From: Dactylis glomerata
Taxonomy: Eukaryota > Streptophyta > Magnoliopsida > Poales > Poaceae
Reading direction: 5' to 3'
Assembly (NCBI GenBank): GCA_007115705.1
Contig: QXEO01000531.1
Coordinates: 10,246,342 to 10,310,341, forward strand
DNA: 64,000 nucleotides
This document shows, in pieces, positions 1 through 12,015 of this stretch (position 1 is the first letter of the stretch; each line of letters opens with the position of its first letter). The position numbers were made by a program, and so were the translations under genes. The notes below the pieces were generated by a model. It had not been told where the DNA came from. It was given only the letters and a program-made list of their open reading frames with translations, and searched no databases.

Positions 1-470
1 ATTGCACGAGGATTTCTGCAACAAAAATCGAGCGCGGGTAAGCACACGGATGTGAAAAACTCCACGCCTCAGACCGAACCCACCCGATTCTCCTCGGAAC
101 ATTGCGAAATCGCGCACTATTGGAGGCGGATTGGGGATTTGGTGATGGACAATTACCTCGGGTACTCGATGAAGACATCTCTGTCGGGAATCTTCGATTC
201 CGAGAAAACAATCCTCACCCAAGGCTCGACCTCCCGCGCGACTCGCACTCCGCCGGAGATCTCACCGCACCACTGCTCGGTCGTTGTCGTCTTGTTCGCC
301 GCCCCACCGAGTGGCTCGCTCGACGACGCAGATCTCGCTGCACTGCCGCGTCCGCCGACGAGCCCGTCGCCCTCCGGCGCGGCTCTCCCTCCACAAACGA
401 GCTCGCTGCCCTCACTGTGAACTCCATCTCGAGGAACCCTACCGAAGCGGGAAAAAAATCGTTGGAGGAA
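1..470 (-). pseudogene. unrecognised gene fragment, two exons
   Basis: Read on the minus strand, a GC-rich open frame runs down to 157. It ends with a good donor (CCCGAG|GTAATT, GT at 156-155) and resumes at 15 after an acceptor (TTGTTGCAG at about 24-16). The split codon keeps the frame across the junction, joining FIEYPR to NPRA. The upstream part is Ser/Ala/Gly-rich (SAARSASSSEPLGGAANK), and the end of the exon looks more protein-like (REVEPWVRIVFSESKIPDRDVF). I do not recognise the product. The frame has no convincing start: the nearest ATG (minus strand, about 460) lies in another frame. This may be a truncated or frameshifted host-gene piece cut by the window edge. The splice pair is seen directly; gene status is inference. 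Confidence 0.35.
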
Positions 471-690
471 ATGGGGAACGGGGGAAGGAGAGAGATGGAG
501 AGGCGCTTCCTCCCGATATCCGAACGTTCGCCTAATTCTACGACACGTGCGATGTGGGGCCCAGGTGGAAACTGGTCGGGGCGCAGGTGGGATCGGTCGG
601 AGATACTCGCGCGATCCTGCGATCTGACGGCCACGAAGTGGAGGCTTGGAAAGACAAGCTGGCCTCCGAACACTTTTTAGCATTTGGGTA

Positions 691-2132
691 TCTATAATCT
701 ATAATACTTATATAGAAGCAATCCACTAAGTTGATTTCTCTCAACATGCAAGCATGCCATATCACCTAATTTGCTTTTTTTCATCCGTTACAGTCCACAT
801 CAGTCCGATAATCCGATTTGTTTGGTTGTCGAGCGAATCAGTCTGTTTCAGTTTCATTGTTTGGTCGCCGAACGAGCACTTTCACAGCCCACTACTTCAT
901 TCATCTCCTCCGTTTTTTACCCTGCCTCTCCATCTTCTCCGGTTCCACAGTCATTCGTCTCCTCCGTTTATTAATTACTCTTCCTCTCCACCCTCCCCGG
1001 TTCCAAAGGAAACAAATCAAAAATCATTGATGGATTCTTTAATTTCCGCCTCTTCGTCTAGGGCGGTCACTCTCCTCCGACTGTTCCCTTCATATCCCCT
1101 GTGCATAAATCCCCGCTGAACCTTTGCCAGGAGTCATTAGCGTCACAAGGTTCCCCTTTAGGCTCTCTGTCATCATGTCGCTAATATCCCTCGAATGACG
1201 ATGGTGAATACCAATGGGGACGACTACCTTTGATGTCGGCTTCAAGAATTTGACCACCACCACACCGGCGCCCAAGCCATCTACATGATTTTTCCCGATC
1301 CAGCAGTGCTTGCATCAATCGGCTGTTGCGAGCGCCGTGGCCGCATCACCATCAGGTTACCCAAACCTGCAGAATACTGTCTCTCTCCACCTTGGCATCC
1401 ATGTGCTACGCCCAAATCCCCCATCTCTTTCTCTCTCTCTCTCTCAAATAAGTCTACTACCAGTTTTATTAGTATTTATCCGGATGGGGAAATTCGATTC
1501 GGGACAGCTCTCTCTATCATGTTAATGTGCTAGCAATATCATTGATATTTCCTCTGTACTGTCTGTAGAATCAGAGCATGCATATGGCATATTCCATTCC
1601 ATTTTGTGGTAGGTGTTCAATGGCAGTATTTTTCGACTGTGAATGCCATGGCGTTCATTGGATCTAATACTGATAAGAGATTGATGATTTGATCTAATAG
1701 CTGGATGGGAAAATTAATCATGTGATTGCTATTTGTTGTTGTTCTCCCGGTTTTCTCTACTTACATAAACGAAACCAAGGAGATCTGATCTTCTAAAAAT
1801 CTTAGTTCACACTATGGCCTATTGTTATTTCTGTTTATTTTTCCCATATCTTATAGTTCATATACTCTGGTACTCAGTCCTCTATAATTATATATAGCAG
1901 CACCGCAACAAGTATTCATTTCGGCAAGGTTGTACACAAGTTCTTTAAATATCTTCTCTTTTCCCCAGATTTCCATGTTTTATGGTAATTGTGGAGCTCA
2001 ATTATTGGTCATCTGATTTTCATACTATGCAATCATGAATTATGATTTTCCACAAGTTTCATGTTTTTAAACATATTTAGATGATATAATTTTGCCACCT
2101 ATTCCCGCAGCAACGCGCGGGGAGTTGTCTAG
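691..2132 (+). mobile_element. small non-autonomous Helitron
   Basis: The 3' end is clear. A hairpin (CCCGC, 8-nt loop, GCGGG within 2104-2121) is followed by GAGTTGT and the terminal CTAG at 2129-2132, with host T at 2133. The 5' end is proposed at A690|TC, where TCTATAATCTATAATACTTA begins. A second A|TC seven bases further in (698) is also possible. About 1.44 kb lies between. It contains pyrimidine-rich leader-like DNA (880-1020) and gene-like scraps around 1130-1310, with no Rep/helicase. The hairpin and CTAG match the other two Helitron ends in this window (12016 and 33519), so they probably belong to one family. Confidence 0.6.
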
Positions 2133-2133
2133 T

Positions 2134-2960
2134 TATTATATACATGTCCCACCCTATAAGGCCCTGTAAGGCCCATCCATGAAAACTTGCCCACATCAAC
2201 TCTGCGTGGAGAAAAAATCCCGGATCCCCAGTCGACACCTTCTTCCCCACCACATGGAAGACCGGCTGCCGCTCGTTGCTTCCGGCGCCGGCCAAATCGA
2301 CGACGCTCGCCGTCTCCCAACCTCTTGCATCGCCGCCTGGGAAATCAGGTGCCGCCCCTTCCCCAATCTTCTTCGCCGTCACCTGATGCTCCCCCATACG
2401 CTGATGCGGCGCCCCACGCTCAGCCGATGACCTATCTCCTTGCACGCCGCCGCCACACCATCGACTTCCCACGTTGCCCCGTGCAGATTGCTAGTTGTGC
2501 CCCGCGCCGCCTCGACACGGGAAGCGCCCCCTACCCCTTCCCTCCCTTCCTGGTCGCGGGCGATAGCCATAGCCGCAGCACCCGCGTTGATGCCATACCA
2601 CCAGGAGGGCCCCCACGCCATCGCCAGTAGGGGCCCGCTCTGCCGCCAGAAGGAGCACGCGCTGCTGCCTGGAGTTTCCCCTAGCCCCACGCCTTCCTCG
2701 GTTGACTCTGTATCATCACTGGAGGGTCGCCGCTGGTCTGAATCGTGTGCTCCAGGTGCCTGAACAACTGCTGCTCCATTCCAAAGCCCCTGGTGCCTGA
2801 ACAACTGCTGCTCCATTCCAAGGTCCAAGGCGAGGCAGAGGTGTGAGGCCCCTGGTGCTCCTCCATTCCAAGGCTTCCCATCGGCGAACTAGCTGACCGT
2901 CATCTCCAAATTTGTTTGACCCCGTCAGTCGCTGGAAGCTACCAATTTCTGTTCTTTTCA
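2134..2960. other. GC-rich captured-looking fragment with 37-bp tandem repeat
   Basis: This GC-rich stretch has open frames on both strands but no domain I recognise. At 2755-2825 a 37-bp unit starting GGTGCCTGAACAACTGCTGC occurs twice in tandem, with a partial third copy near 2853-2872. The open frames on both strands follow from GC-rich composition and the repeat, so I do not call a gene. From 2960 to 3640 the DNA is AT-rich and I see no feature in it. Confidence 0.4.
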
Positions 2961-3639
2961 ATGCCTAATGCGGTAGCAGCAGCAGTTTTTTGGAATTTTA
3001 CCTTTACAGTACAAGCACATCGTGGGTGCAGTACAAGTTAATTTTGTTTTGCAAAAAATGACACTCTCTTAGTCAATTGCAGCATTAGATAAAATCTTAG
3101 ATTGAAATGAAAAGATATTATCATGGTTCATGGTGTCGCATATTGGGAAGTAATAGAGAAAAAATAATCATTCACGAGAAGTACAATTATTTAGTTTCGG
3201 AAAGTACACCATAGAAAAAATAATAAAAATCATCCAAAGAATCTAGGACTTTGCTATCCGGCGGCACCGCACAGAAGCTGACCCTATGCGGCGGGTGGTC
3301 CTGCATGCATTTGTTCGGAGCAGAAAAGGTGAGCGGCGCATGCAAAATAAAAGCCTGACAGTGCATGCCTCCTTTCTCTCTCTTGTATGCGCTTAAAAAA
3401 ATGTACGCTGATATCATTCAAAGATTTTAAATTCAAAAAATTTAAATTCAAAAAATTTAAATAAAATTATATCTCTTAAACCATTCACCTTATTGATGAT
3501 CTGTTTTCATAGTTAGCTTCATTGTGCCGAGATCTTTGAAACTAAATGCTATATTAATATGCTTTGATAATATATTTTTTCACCAAAAATTAACAAATTG
3601 TCATGAGATAATTACCAAATTAGGTACAACTTATTTACC

Positions 3640-4125
3640 GAATTAAGAAATAAGTTGTGTGCACTCTAGATTATGCACAACCCTGTAACCGATAAGTGAC
3701 ATTACCATGTTCAAAAATATTGTTTTTGTACTTTAAGTTACAAAATTAACTTTGCCAGATTGTCAGATTAAATTAGTGTAATTACCAGACTACTAGAATG
3801 TCATCCTAGTTTTCCTATACCAGATTTTTCAAATAATAGTCACCAGGTTGTTTTGTGATGGTCACCTGGTTATTGTATAGTAGTCATCAAAATATTCACA
3901 ACAACTACCAGATTAATTGGTGGCAGTTAACAGCAACAATTATCATAACTACCAGGTTATCTGAGGAGCTACTACAGATTAAATTACTCCCAATTACCAG
4001 GTTATTCTAATAGCGATAGCCGCTACTCATAATTATCGGATTATTTCAGCTTAGATGCCAGATTAATTAGCCACGGTTATCAGAATATCAGCAGAAGCTA
4101 CCTGATTAATTATTCCGACAAAAAC
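3640..4125. repeat. AT-rich array of a short ACCAGATTAATT / ACCAGGTTATT motif
   Basis: Variants of TACCAGATTAATT, CACCAGGTTGTTT and ACCAGGTTATCT recur every 20 to 45 bases from about 3760 to 4110, all in the same orientation, in otherwise AT-rich DNA. The unit is too degenerate and the spacing too irregular for an ordinary satellite. It directly abuts the GC-rich block at 4130. Confidence 0.5.
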
Positions 4126-4129
4126 AACT

Positions 4130-5100
4130 ACATGTGCAATCAAAACTAGACTCGTCATAGCCTCGCACCTTGAGGTTGCTGCACAGCGCCTGCGCCTCTA
4201 CCAGGAACGGCTGCAATTTCTGCATCGTCCCGACAACACCAGGGAGCGGCGCAAGCCTGGACGACGACCCCCTCCCCGTGTTCCTCCACCTCCAGGCGCG
4301 GTGCCTCCCCCTGCGTGGCCTCAATCTCTGGCCGACGATGGCGTGGTCTCAAAGTCAACGCGCGGTGCTGCTCAGTGTTCGCCCCGCACTGCCAAAAGCG
4401 ACGGTCTCCTGCTCGTCTCCACCGGCGACGGCAGCGGCGTTGCTACCGCAGCGTCCCACAGGCGACGGCTACGCTGCTCCCGCGGCGCCCCCACCGGCGA
4501 CGGCTGCGCTGCTCCCGCGGCGCCCCACCGGCGAAGGCGGCACTGCTCTCTCGGCGCCCCCATAGGCGACGGTGGCGATGCTCCCGAGGCGTCCCCACCG
4601 GTGACCCGGGTCTGGAACCCCACTCCTTCCACGCCCCACCCGTTGGGTGCTCAGCAGCGGCGGTCTCGCGGAGACCTGTGTCGCTTCGGGCTCATCGGCG
4701 ACAGCCGCGGCGGCTCGGCGGACCCCTGCGTCTCGTCCCACTCATCGACGGTGGCCCGGCGGAGCCCTGCACCGTGTCGCGCTCGTCGGTGGCGGCCCGG
4801 CGGAGGCGGAGCCCTGCGTCGCTTCGCGCTCGTCAGCGGCATCCCGGCGGTGGAGCCCTGCGCCGCTTCGCGCTCGTCGTCGGCGGCCCGACAGAGCCCC
4901 TCCGTGCGTCACGTCGAGCTCATCGGCTGTGGCCTAGTGGAGCCCTCCATGCGTCGCTTCCCGCTCCTCAGCAGCGGTCCGACGGAGACCTCCGTGGTCC
5001 GTGCGTCGCCGGGAATGGAGCCCTACGTGCGTCGCACCGCGCTTGCCGGGAACGGAGGATGCTCTCTTGTGGTGATGTGAGAGAGAGAGAGGGAACGAGT
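4130..5100. other. GC-rich block with degenerate CGGCGACGG-type repeats
   Basis: Roughly 950 bases of very GC-rich DNA in which a ~35-bp phrase (CACCGGCGACGGCTGCGCTG) is repeated imperfectly at 4420-4580. A second phrase (GGAGCCCTGCGTCGCTTC) is repeated at 4750-4960. Three overlapping frames stay open because of the repeats, so none is credible as a gene. It looks like captured or amplified exon-like DNA between two AT-rich motif arrays. Confidence 0.4.
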
Positions 5101-5219
5101 GGATAAGAATAAGCGGTCGATGTTCTCTAGGTTGACAGCAACCACACGCGGTCCCCTTAGATGCACGTACGAATCTCAACGGAGCCGCCGCACGGAAATA
5201 GGGTCGTGCGGCGCCTATC

Positions 5220-6080
5220 TGTATCTTTTCCCAAGAATCTAACTTGAAAGAAGTACATACCAAACAACATGAAGTAGAAAAATACGGTCCCATGAAGTAC
5301 ACAAATTACAAAAAATTGAAAGTACACTTCCGGAACTACCATGGATTCATGTTTGTAAGGAAGTACGTCAAAAGTCACTCTAGAAGTACATGACGTCATT
5401 TTCAAGAAGTATACATTAATTTTCTCAAGTAAGATCAGGAAGTACACCCTACTAAGATTGAAAATCTCACATATTCAGTTTAATTAAGTACACAACAATA
5501 AGATCAAGAAGTATACTCTAGAAAGATTTGAGAATAAGATCGAGAAGTATAAGTATTCATTTTAGATAAGTATACAACAGTAAATTTGGAGTACATCCTT
5601 TTAAGATTGGAAAGTATATGACTGCAATATCAGGAAGTATGCACCAATAAGAACATGAAGTATAATATTCAATTTAGGGAAGTACACGGTCCCTCTTAAT
5701 TTTGAACGAAAATTTTTATCAGGAAGTACATAACACGATGCCGATGAGAAGTACAAATATTCAGTTTATAGAAGTATACGACCCCTCGTAATTTTGCATA
5801 AAAAATGTGTGATGAATAAAAATACAACATGATAACGAAGGAAAGTATAATATTATGACGGAGAGAAGTACAATATTATAACAGAGGGAAGTAGAACATG
5901 AAAACGAAGGAAAGTACAATAATCTAACAGTGGAAGTGAAAGGACACCGTATAATAAAGCTACCGTTGTTTTATTGATAAGTTCTAGAAAGACCGTCGGG
6001 AAGTACAAGAATCGTATAACAAGAAGTACGAAAGACGTATCTAGGTAAGTACGGAAACTCTGTTTTCTCGAGACGGACAT
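5220..6080. repeat. array of GAAGTACA / GAAGTATA motifs
   Basis: The octamer GAAGTACA or GAAGTATA appears about 25 to 30 times over 860 bases at roughly 20-45 base spacing, always in the same orientation. Examples are near 5251, 5335, 5405, 5508, 5636, 5680, 5745, 5868 and 6000. Intervening DNA is AT-rich and not conserved. No coding frame is credible. Confidence 0.6.
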
Positions 6081-6289
6081 ATATCATGCAAATCATATTC
6101 TTTTAAGCTCTAATCGCCTCTACAGTAGGCACAAATCATTTGTATGGTATAACCAACCTTTAAATTCAGTACTTTTTGCTTTTCATGACGAATCAAATAG
6201 TATAGTTTCTCAATTTCAAATCGTTAACTTGCGAACAATACAAATCATATGATGTTAAAACTATATAAATTATTCTTTAACTGTAAGAA

Positions 6290-6900
6290 ATTTGCAAAAA
6301 TATTGGGAACAAAAGTTGCGCATTTTCCATAGCTTTCCAACGATATATCATTTGCACCATTCCGACAAATGGTTAAAAAAATCAAGTTAAATTACCTTCC
6401 ATCTTTTTTGGATATCTCTGAATTCGTTATTTATAAAATTATTCAAAAACTGTGCAGAATTTGAAACAACTTAAAACACGAAAAATTCGCATCTGCTCCA
6501 TATCTATCCAACGCCATATTATTTGCATCATTCCGACAAATGGTTGAGAAAATCTGCTCAAATTACAATCCGCCCGTTTTTGAATAGATCTGAATTCCAG
6601 TATTTTCAAAATTGTTCAAAAATCTTGACGAATTTGAAAAAACTTGCAGAGATAACAAAGTTACGCAATTTCAGTAGCTTTCCAAAGATGTACCATATGC
6701 ATTATTCTGATTTGTGGTTTGGAAAACAAGTTGAAAATACATTTCGGACGTGTTTTTAAATGCTTCCGATTTTCAAAATTAAACTTAAACCATCAAAAAT
6801 TTGAAAAAAGTTTCAAGATGAAAAAGTTGCGGTTTTTCTATAGCTTTTCAACGGTATATCATTTGCATAATTCTGAGAAATAGTTTAGAAATTCAAATAA
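6290..6900. repeat. four-copy degenerate tandem repeat, period ~170 bp
   Basis: A landmark phrase resembling TAGCTTTCCAACGATATATC followed by CATTTGCA..ATTCCGACAAATGGTT recurs at about 6330, 6499, 6679 and 6840, giving a period of 160 to 180 bases. Each copy also carries AAAATTGTTCAAAAA and GAATTTGAAAAAACTT phrases. Copies are diverged, which points to an old tandem array. The 78-codon open frame at 6523 is a by-product. Confidence 0.55.
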
Positions 6901-7079
6901 ATAACTACATAGATACGAACAAGCAGTTCAAAATTTGCAAACGAGCAGTATGATTCTGTCATACAAAGCAGTACAAACGTGTATCGTAAGCAATACAGAA
7001 TATGTACAGAATATTATTCTGTCATCGATGACGGAATAGTCTTCATGTATATATATATGGAAAATAGTGGGCTACCATG

Positions 7080-8250
7080 GGGCATAGCAATGCACCCTCA
7101 TCCAGCCATTCATCCGCCCTATAGGACATTTCAGATCGTAGATGAATTTAACGCCGTTAGCCTATCGTTTTCTATCCAGCCATTCGATCCCCACCCCGAA
7201 CGCACTTTTCTCTCCCGTCCAGAGGCGCTCAGCCCCTCACCCTCCGGATCCCCACCACCAAACCCGACCACCACCTCCAGTCCTCCACCTACCACGCCTG
7301 CCGTCGGCGTTCCCTCGCTCTGCCACGAGCCTCCACCGCTCGCCCCCCACCGAATCCAGCACCAGCGCCCCTAATCCCCACCACTCGAGCACTAGGCTGG
7401 GAGACCATCGAGCCTGCTGCCTCCGTGGTACGTCCCCCGCACCTGTGTTCTGCTGCGGCTGCGCCCGGCCGCCGGGATGGTCTGCTGCGGCTGCGCCCGG
7501 CCGCCTCCCCGCTTCTCTGCCGATGGGGCACTGCGCCGCCTGGCTCCAACTCTCTCAAGATGGCCAGGATCTCATCCAACCCGGCCGAATCAAAGTTTTC
7601 CCGGGCGGGTTCTTAGGCCGTCGAGGCAAGCACACGCGGCGGCCGGACGTGGGGATGTTCGTGCTGGTGGTTGACAGTGCGGGGGGCGTCGATGTCCACT
7701 GAGGGCAGGCGCGGTGGAGGATGTCACCGACGGGCCATCCTCAGATATTGGAACAGAAGGAGGCGGCACCACTTCCTCCTGATCTGGATCCACCTTCTCC
7801 TTTTCTCTGACTTTTTTTCTCTGTTTTTGTGCAGGGGCCATCCACTTCTGCCACAGGTTGTGATCCGTCCTCCCTCTCGATTCTGCGGCCATGGTGGCTG
7901 TCTGGCGCCGATGGATCCACGCGACCCATCGCCTCTCGCACAGCGCCGATGGATCTTGTAACGCAGCCAATCGCAAAAAGAACTGGGTTTCGCTGCCGCA
8001 TCGAGCTCGAGGCCGGAGCGGGCGTGCATCAGGTCGTTCACGGCGCCTTTCTCCGGCGGATGTCCCGGCTACCTCGTTCCACAGGAGTACATCAGGTCGT
8101 TCACGGCGCCTTTCTCCGGCGGATGTCCCGGTGACGAAGAAGATTTGTGGCACAAAATATCAACAGACTTATTGCATTTTCTTCTTTCGGTGTGGGGTGG
8201 TTTTTGTCATTGTGCTCGACGGATGTCCTTTCGCGAGTTGAGTACCACGG
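7080..8250. other. GC-rich gene-like fragment with internal duplications
   Basis: Proline/serine-rich leader-like DNA (7140-7380) is followed by a GC-rich block with open frames on both strands and no recognisable domain. Two local duplications are visible. A 26-base phrase (TCTGCTGCGGCTGCGCCCGG..) occurs at 7450 and again at 7481. A 42-base phrase starting CATCAGGTCGTTCACGGCGC occurs at 8028 and 8090. I cannot assign a parent gene. From 8250 to 8590 I see nothing definable. Confidence 0.35.
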
Positions 8251-8589
8251 AGGAGCATAACGGGAGCTGGGTTAACAGACGTTTAGATGCACAAATCTCA
8301 GCGGACGATCGGACGGCAAACACACCGTGCATAGCTATCACCCATGATAGCAAATCCGCGTCCTAGTGGATCGGGTAAATAAGATAGAGTTGAGATTGCA
8401 TCCATTTGGAGAAAACCAGCCGTGCATGTATTTTGAAACGCTAACTGATTTCCATGTTTGTTGGAGCTGCCGTTCTACTAATGAACAAACAAGTGTATAT
8501 CTCCTTATCTCCTTGTGGATTGCAACGTGATGCCTTAGCTGAAAACTCACGTTGGTATTATGCTGTTGTGGGACATACTACTGTTCTTT

Positions 8590-9175
8590 TTTTTTCGAGA
8601 GAGTATATACACATTGTTGAGAGGATATGTATATACTTGTTTTTTGAGAGAGAGTATATACCTGTTTTTATGAGAGAGTATATACTGCTTATTTAAGGGG
8701 TATATACTCCTTTTCTTCAAACAGTATATACTCCTTTTCTTCAAACAGTATATACTCCTTTTCTGTAGTAGTATATACTGCTTTGAAATCAAATGAATAT
8801 ATACCACATTTTGGCGATGAAGTATATATACCTAAATTCAGCAAGGAAGTATGTACCACTAGTTTTATATTTTGATGATGAAGTGTGTACCAAAATTTAG
8901 CGATGGAGTATATATCATTTTTGCACGTATACACTACTTCTGTCTTGGGGCATATACTGCTTCTTTTGCAATGGAGTATATACTGCTTAATTACGCAATG
9001 GAGTATGTACCATTTTTTGCACGATGTATACACCACATTTTCCAGTGAAGAGTATACTACATTATTTGACATCTATACCACATTTTGTTCAACAAGGTAT
9101 ATACCAGATCCATAGAGGTATATGCAGCCTCAAAACAAGAAGTATACGCTCTTTGTAAGTATAGTACACATTTTG
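8590..9175. repeat. array of palindromic GTATATAC motifs, left part
   Basis: AGTATATACT or one-mismatch forms recur about every 20 to 30 bases (for example 8600, 8650, 8680, 8700, 8722, 8746, 8771, 8907, 8965, 8979). GTATATAC is its own reverse complement, so the array has no strand. The same motif reappears at 11910-12015 and 36119-36570. The pieces are separated by a LINE and a Helitron, so I read them as one array split by insertions. It runs into GC-rich DNA (9180-9480) with repeated GCCGCATGT phrases and no recognised gene; 9480-9888 holds nothing I can define. Confidence 0.55.
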
Positions 9176-9888
9176 TTTCCGCCGTCGACCGTGGCTGGCC
9201 GCATGTCGTCTCCGACGTCAGGCGCACGTCGACTCCTTCGCCGCGTCGCCCCTGGCCGCATGTGAACACCGTCGTAGGTTGCATGTTATCTGCGTGGTTG
9301 ACGAGCCGCCGCTGGCTGCATTTCGAGTCCGTCGCTGTGCAAGCCGTGCCGCCGCATGTCGTTTCCATGGCTCCATCCTCGGACAGACGTGGACGGTGGA
9401 CTCCATCGTCGACCTGCGGCTGCTCGCCTGCTCGTGCATCTAATCGGTGTAGGAAGGACCGTGTGTTGTAGACGATGCACTTGTCTAGTGGGAGAAGAGC
9501 TGACCAGAAGCAGCGCCGGCGTCTGCTGCCACCACCACTCAGATCGATCAGAAATATGCTGCATATGGACGTGTGTTGCCGGAATCATCTCCTCCATGAT
9601 GAGCCATCTATACATACGAATCAAAATTAATCAATGGAATGGAGTCACATGAAGCTGAATCAAAGATGCAATCCCAGAAATCATTGGTACCTTTACGTGA
9701 TCCTGATCCATTGTCCATGCATGATTAAGTGGATGAGGTTAAACGGGCATGAGGGATTAATCCAATAAGTGCCATCAATTATCCAACCAAGACAATTAGT
9801 TAAAAAAGTGGATCTTTGCATGCGATAGCTTATCCCTATAAAGTAGGCACGAGCCTGTGCATGCTATTCAAAATTTGAGCTGGCTAAC

Positions 9889-11889
9889 TTTTTTTTTGAA
9901 ACTATGAGAGCTTTTTATTCAAACAACCACTGCTCCCGCCTGATCAGCCTGGATGCTGACAACGAGAAAGTCTGGAACACCGTCGAGCCAACTACTCGTA
10001 ACCATCAGAGTGCAAGCACGCTTCGCACAAAGATGAGCCGGAGTATTAGCCGACCTAGTTACATGATTAATAACAAAAGAATCAAAACTAAGTGAAAGCT
10101 CTCCAATATCTAGCAGGATAGGCATCACGACTGAACGAGCACCGTGACGATCATTCCAGAGGTTCACCACCTCCAGGCAATCCACCTCCATCACCACCTT
10201 CTGAAAACCGCGGAGTCGAGCGAAGATAACCCCATCTCGTAGCGCCATGGCCTCAGCAATAAGTGGATCCGTTACTCCGAAGTAAGGTTTACTCCATGCT
10301 CCCAAGAAGGTCGAAGCTGTGCGCGCCACTCCACCAGCGCCTCCCTTCTGGGCATCAAAGGACAGCCCTGCATCTGTGTTAATTTTTACCACATCAGCTT
10401 CAGGTGGCCGCCAACCATGACCTGGTAAAACCGCCATCAGCTTGCTTGGTATCTCTATCACAGCTAGAGCTTCCCTCGCCATCCTCAATGACTGTTTAGG
10501 GTCATAGGGTTTGCGACCATGCGTCCAGTTATTCCTCGAAGACCAGATAGCCCACATTGTAGTAATTAACTTTGCCCTGTCTTCCTCCGAGAACATAGGA
10601 TCACAAGTAATATCCTTGGACCAAGTACTAGGATGTAGCCTGGGAAGAGAAAACTTCAGCCAGGATTGCGCTTCATCCCAGAAACTCCTCGCATGCGGGC
10701 ACTTAATCAGTGCATGCATCAAATCCTCATCCGTTCCTAAACAGATTTTGCACCTAGCAATTGGTGCTATGTGTCTGTGCTTGAGGGTCGTTTCAACAGG
10801 AAGAATGCCACGCAACACTCTCCACCAGAATACTCGAACTCTCGGCACAACACTTAGTTTCCACAAAGATTTCCACAACCGTTGTTCTGACTCTGAAGTC
10901 TCCGTAGTCGTCCCTTCATCTAGAGCTAAGTGCTCATTGCGATTCACCAGAGATCGATACGCTGATTTAACGGTGTACAGGCCTGATTTCTCATGATTCC
11001 AAGCCCAGAAATCCTCTCCTTCCCCTCTACGCAAAGGGATATTTAAAATAGCATCTGCCTCCGGGGCAATGAAATTCTTCCTTATTAAGTTAATCTTCCA
11101 AGTCCCATTTTCCCCATCAATAAGATCTGAGACACGATGAATCACATCATCACTGATCTGTGCTGATGGCCTCATAGTTCTAGATCCAGGGATCCAACTA
11201 TCTTGCCATACATTAACCGAGGTTCCATCACCTATACGCTTTATCAGACCAAGTGGAAGTGCTTCTCTGCCAGCTATAATCGCCCGCCATGTCGCCGATG
11301 CATTACGGGGAATAGTAGCTCGCAAGAAATCAGACTGCGGGTAATATTTACCTTTAATAACCCGCGCACACAAAGAATTTGGCTCAGCCATCAAACGCCA
11401 GCCATGCTTCCCTAATAGAGCAATGTTAAACAATTCAAGGTCGCGAAACCCCATTCCGCCTTTACACTTTGGAACTGTCAACTCCTTCCAAGAAATCCAG
11501 TGTAAAGAGCGTCTGTCTAACTGACTGCTCCACCAATATCTGCCCGTATTCGATGTGAAAGATTTGTAGACCTTCTTTGTCAGTTTAAAACAGCCCATGC
11601 CAAACAGGGGAATAGCTTGTACTACTGTTTTCAGAAATGTTTCCCTCCCCGCACATGACAACATCCTTTCACATCTTTGAACCTTGGTTCAGATACGATC
11701 TGCAATGAAATCGAAAGAACCACTTGTGATACGTCCAACTGCCGTAGGCAGTCCAAGGTAACGCTCAGAGAACGCCTCCACCGAGATACCAAGCACTTGC
11801 TTCACATTTTGCCTCATAGTATCCGGGGTATTGGGACTAAAAAATATAGAGCTCTTGTCCCTATTAACACACTGACCTGAACATAGCTT
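9889..11889 (-). pseudogene. 5'-truncated L1-type LINE (RT C-terminus, zf-RVT, RNase H)
   Basis: On the minus strand this begins within the reverse-transcriptase C-terminal part (SGQCVNRDKSSIFFSPNT), continues through the RVT connection (RYLGLPTAVGR, GMGFRDLELFNIALLGKHGWRL) and a zf-RVT region (SVVPRVRVFWWRVLRG, CKICLGTDEDLMHALIKCPHA), and ends in a plant RNase H domain. RNase H residues are INTDAG, AEAMALRDG, MEVDCLEV and RSANTPAHL. The stop is at about 9919 and a poly-T run (9889-9897, the poly-A tail) closes the element. One in-frame TGA at 11691-11689 (DRI*TKVQR) sits where a Trp is usual, so TGG-to-TGA. Endonuclease and catalytic RT motifs are missing by 5' truncation. GCTGGCT at 9879-9885 and 11890-11896 may be a TSD, but it is short and offset from the tail. 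Confidence 0.85.
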
Positions 11890-12015
11890 GCTGGCTTGTT
11901 CTTTTTCACATACGTATGAAAAGGAGTATGTTGTTTTAAAAGAGTACATACGCATATGGTCAATTGAAGTACTGGTACGCTTGTACGTGTAGTCCCCTGC
12001 GTGTAGTATATTCTA
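11890..12015. repeat. continuation of the GTATATAC-type array
   Basis: Between the LINE 5' end and the Helitron 3' end lie GAGTATGTTG, GAGTACATACG and GTAGTATATTC phrases like those at 8590-9175. The right side of the Helitron resumes with TATGTACATAAGGTATGTG. This is the flank evidence that one host array was split here. Confidence 0.4.

Noticed and set aside
4301..5106. Two long overlapping frames (about 260 codons each)
   Set aside because: Both stay open because of GC-rich imperfect repeats; no domain, no start context, and the same region is open on the other strand.
8547..9115. Open frames rich in YILS/VYT repeats on both strands
   Set aside because: They are translations of the GTATATAC array and have no independent coding signal.
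9879..11896. GCTGGCT as a firm TSD for the minus-strand LINE
   Set aside because: Seven bases only and separated from the poly-T by AAC; LINE TSDs elsewhere in this window are 15 bp, so I treat it as unproven.
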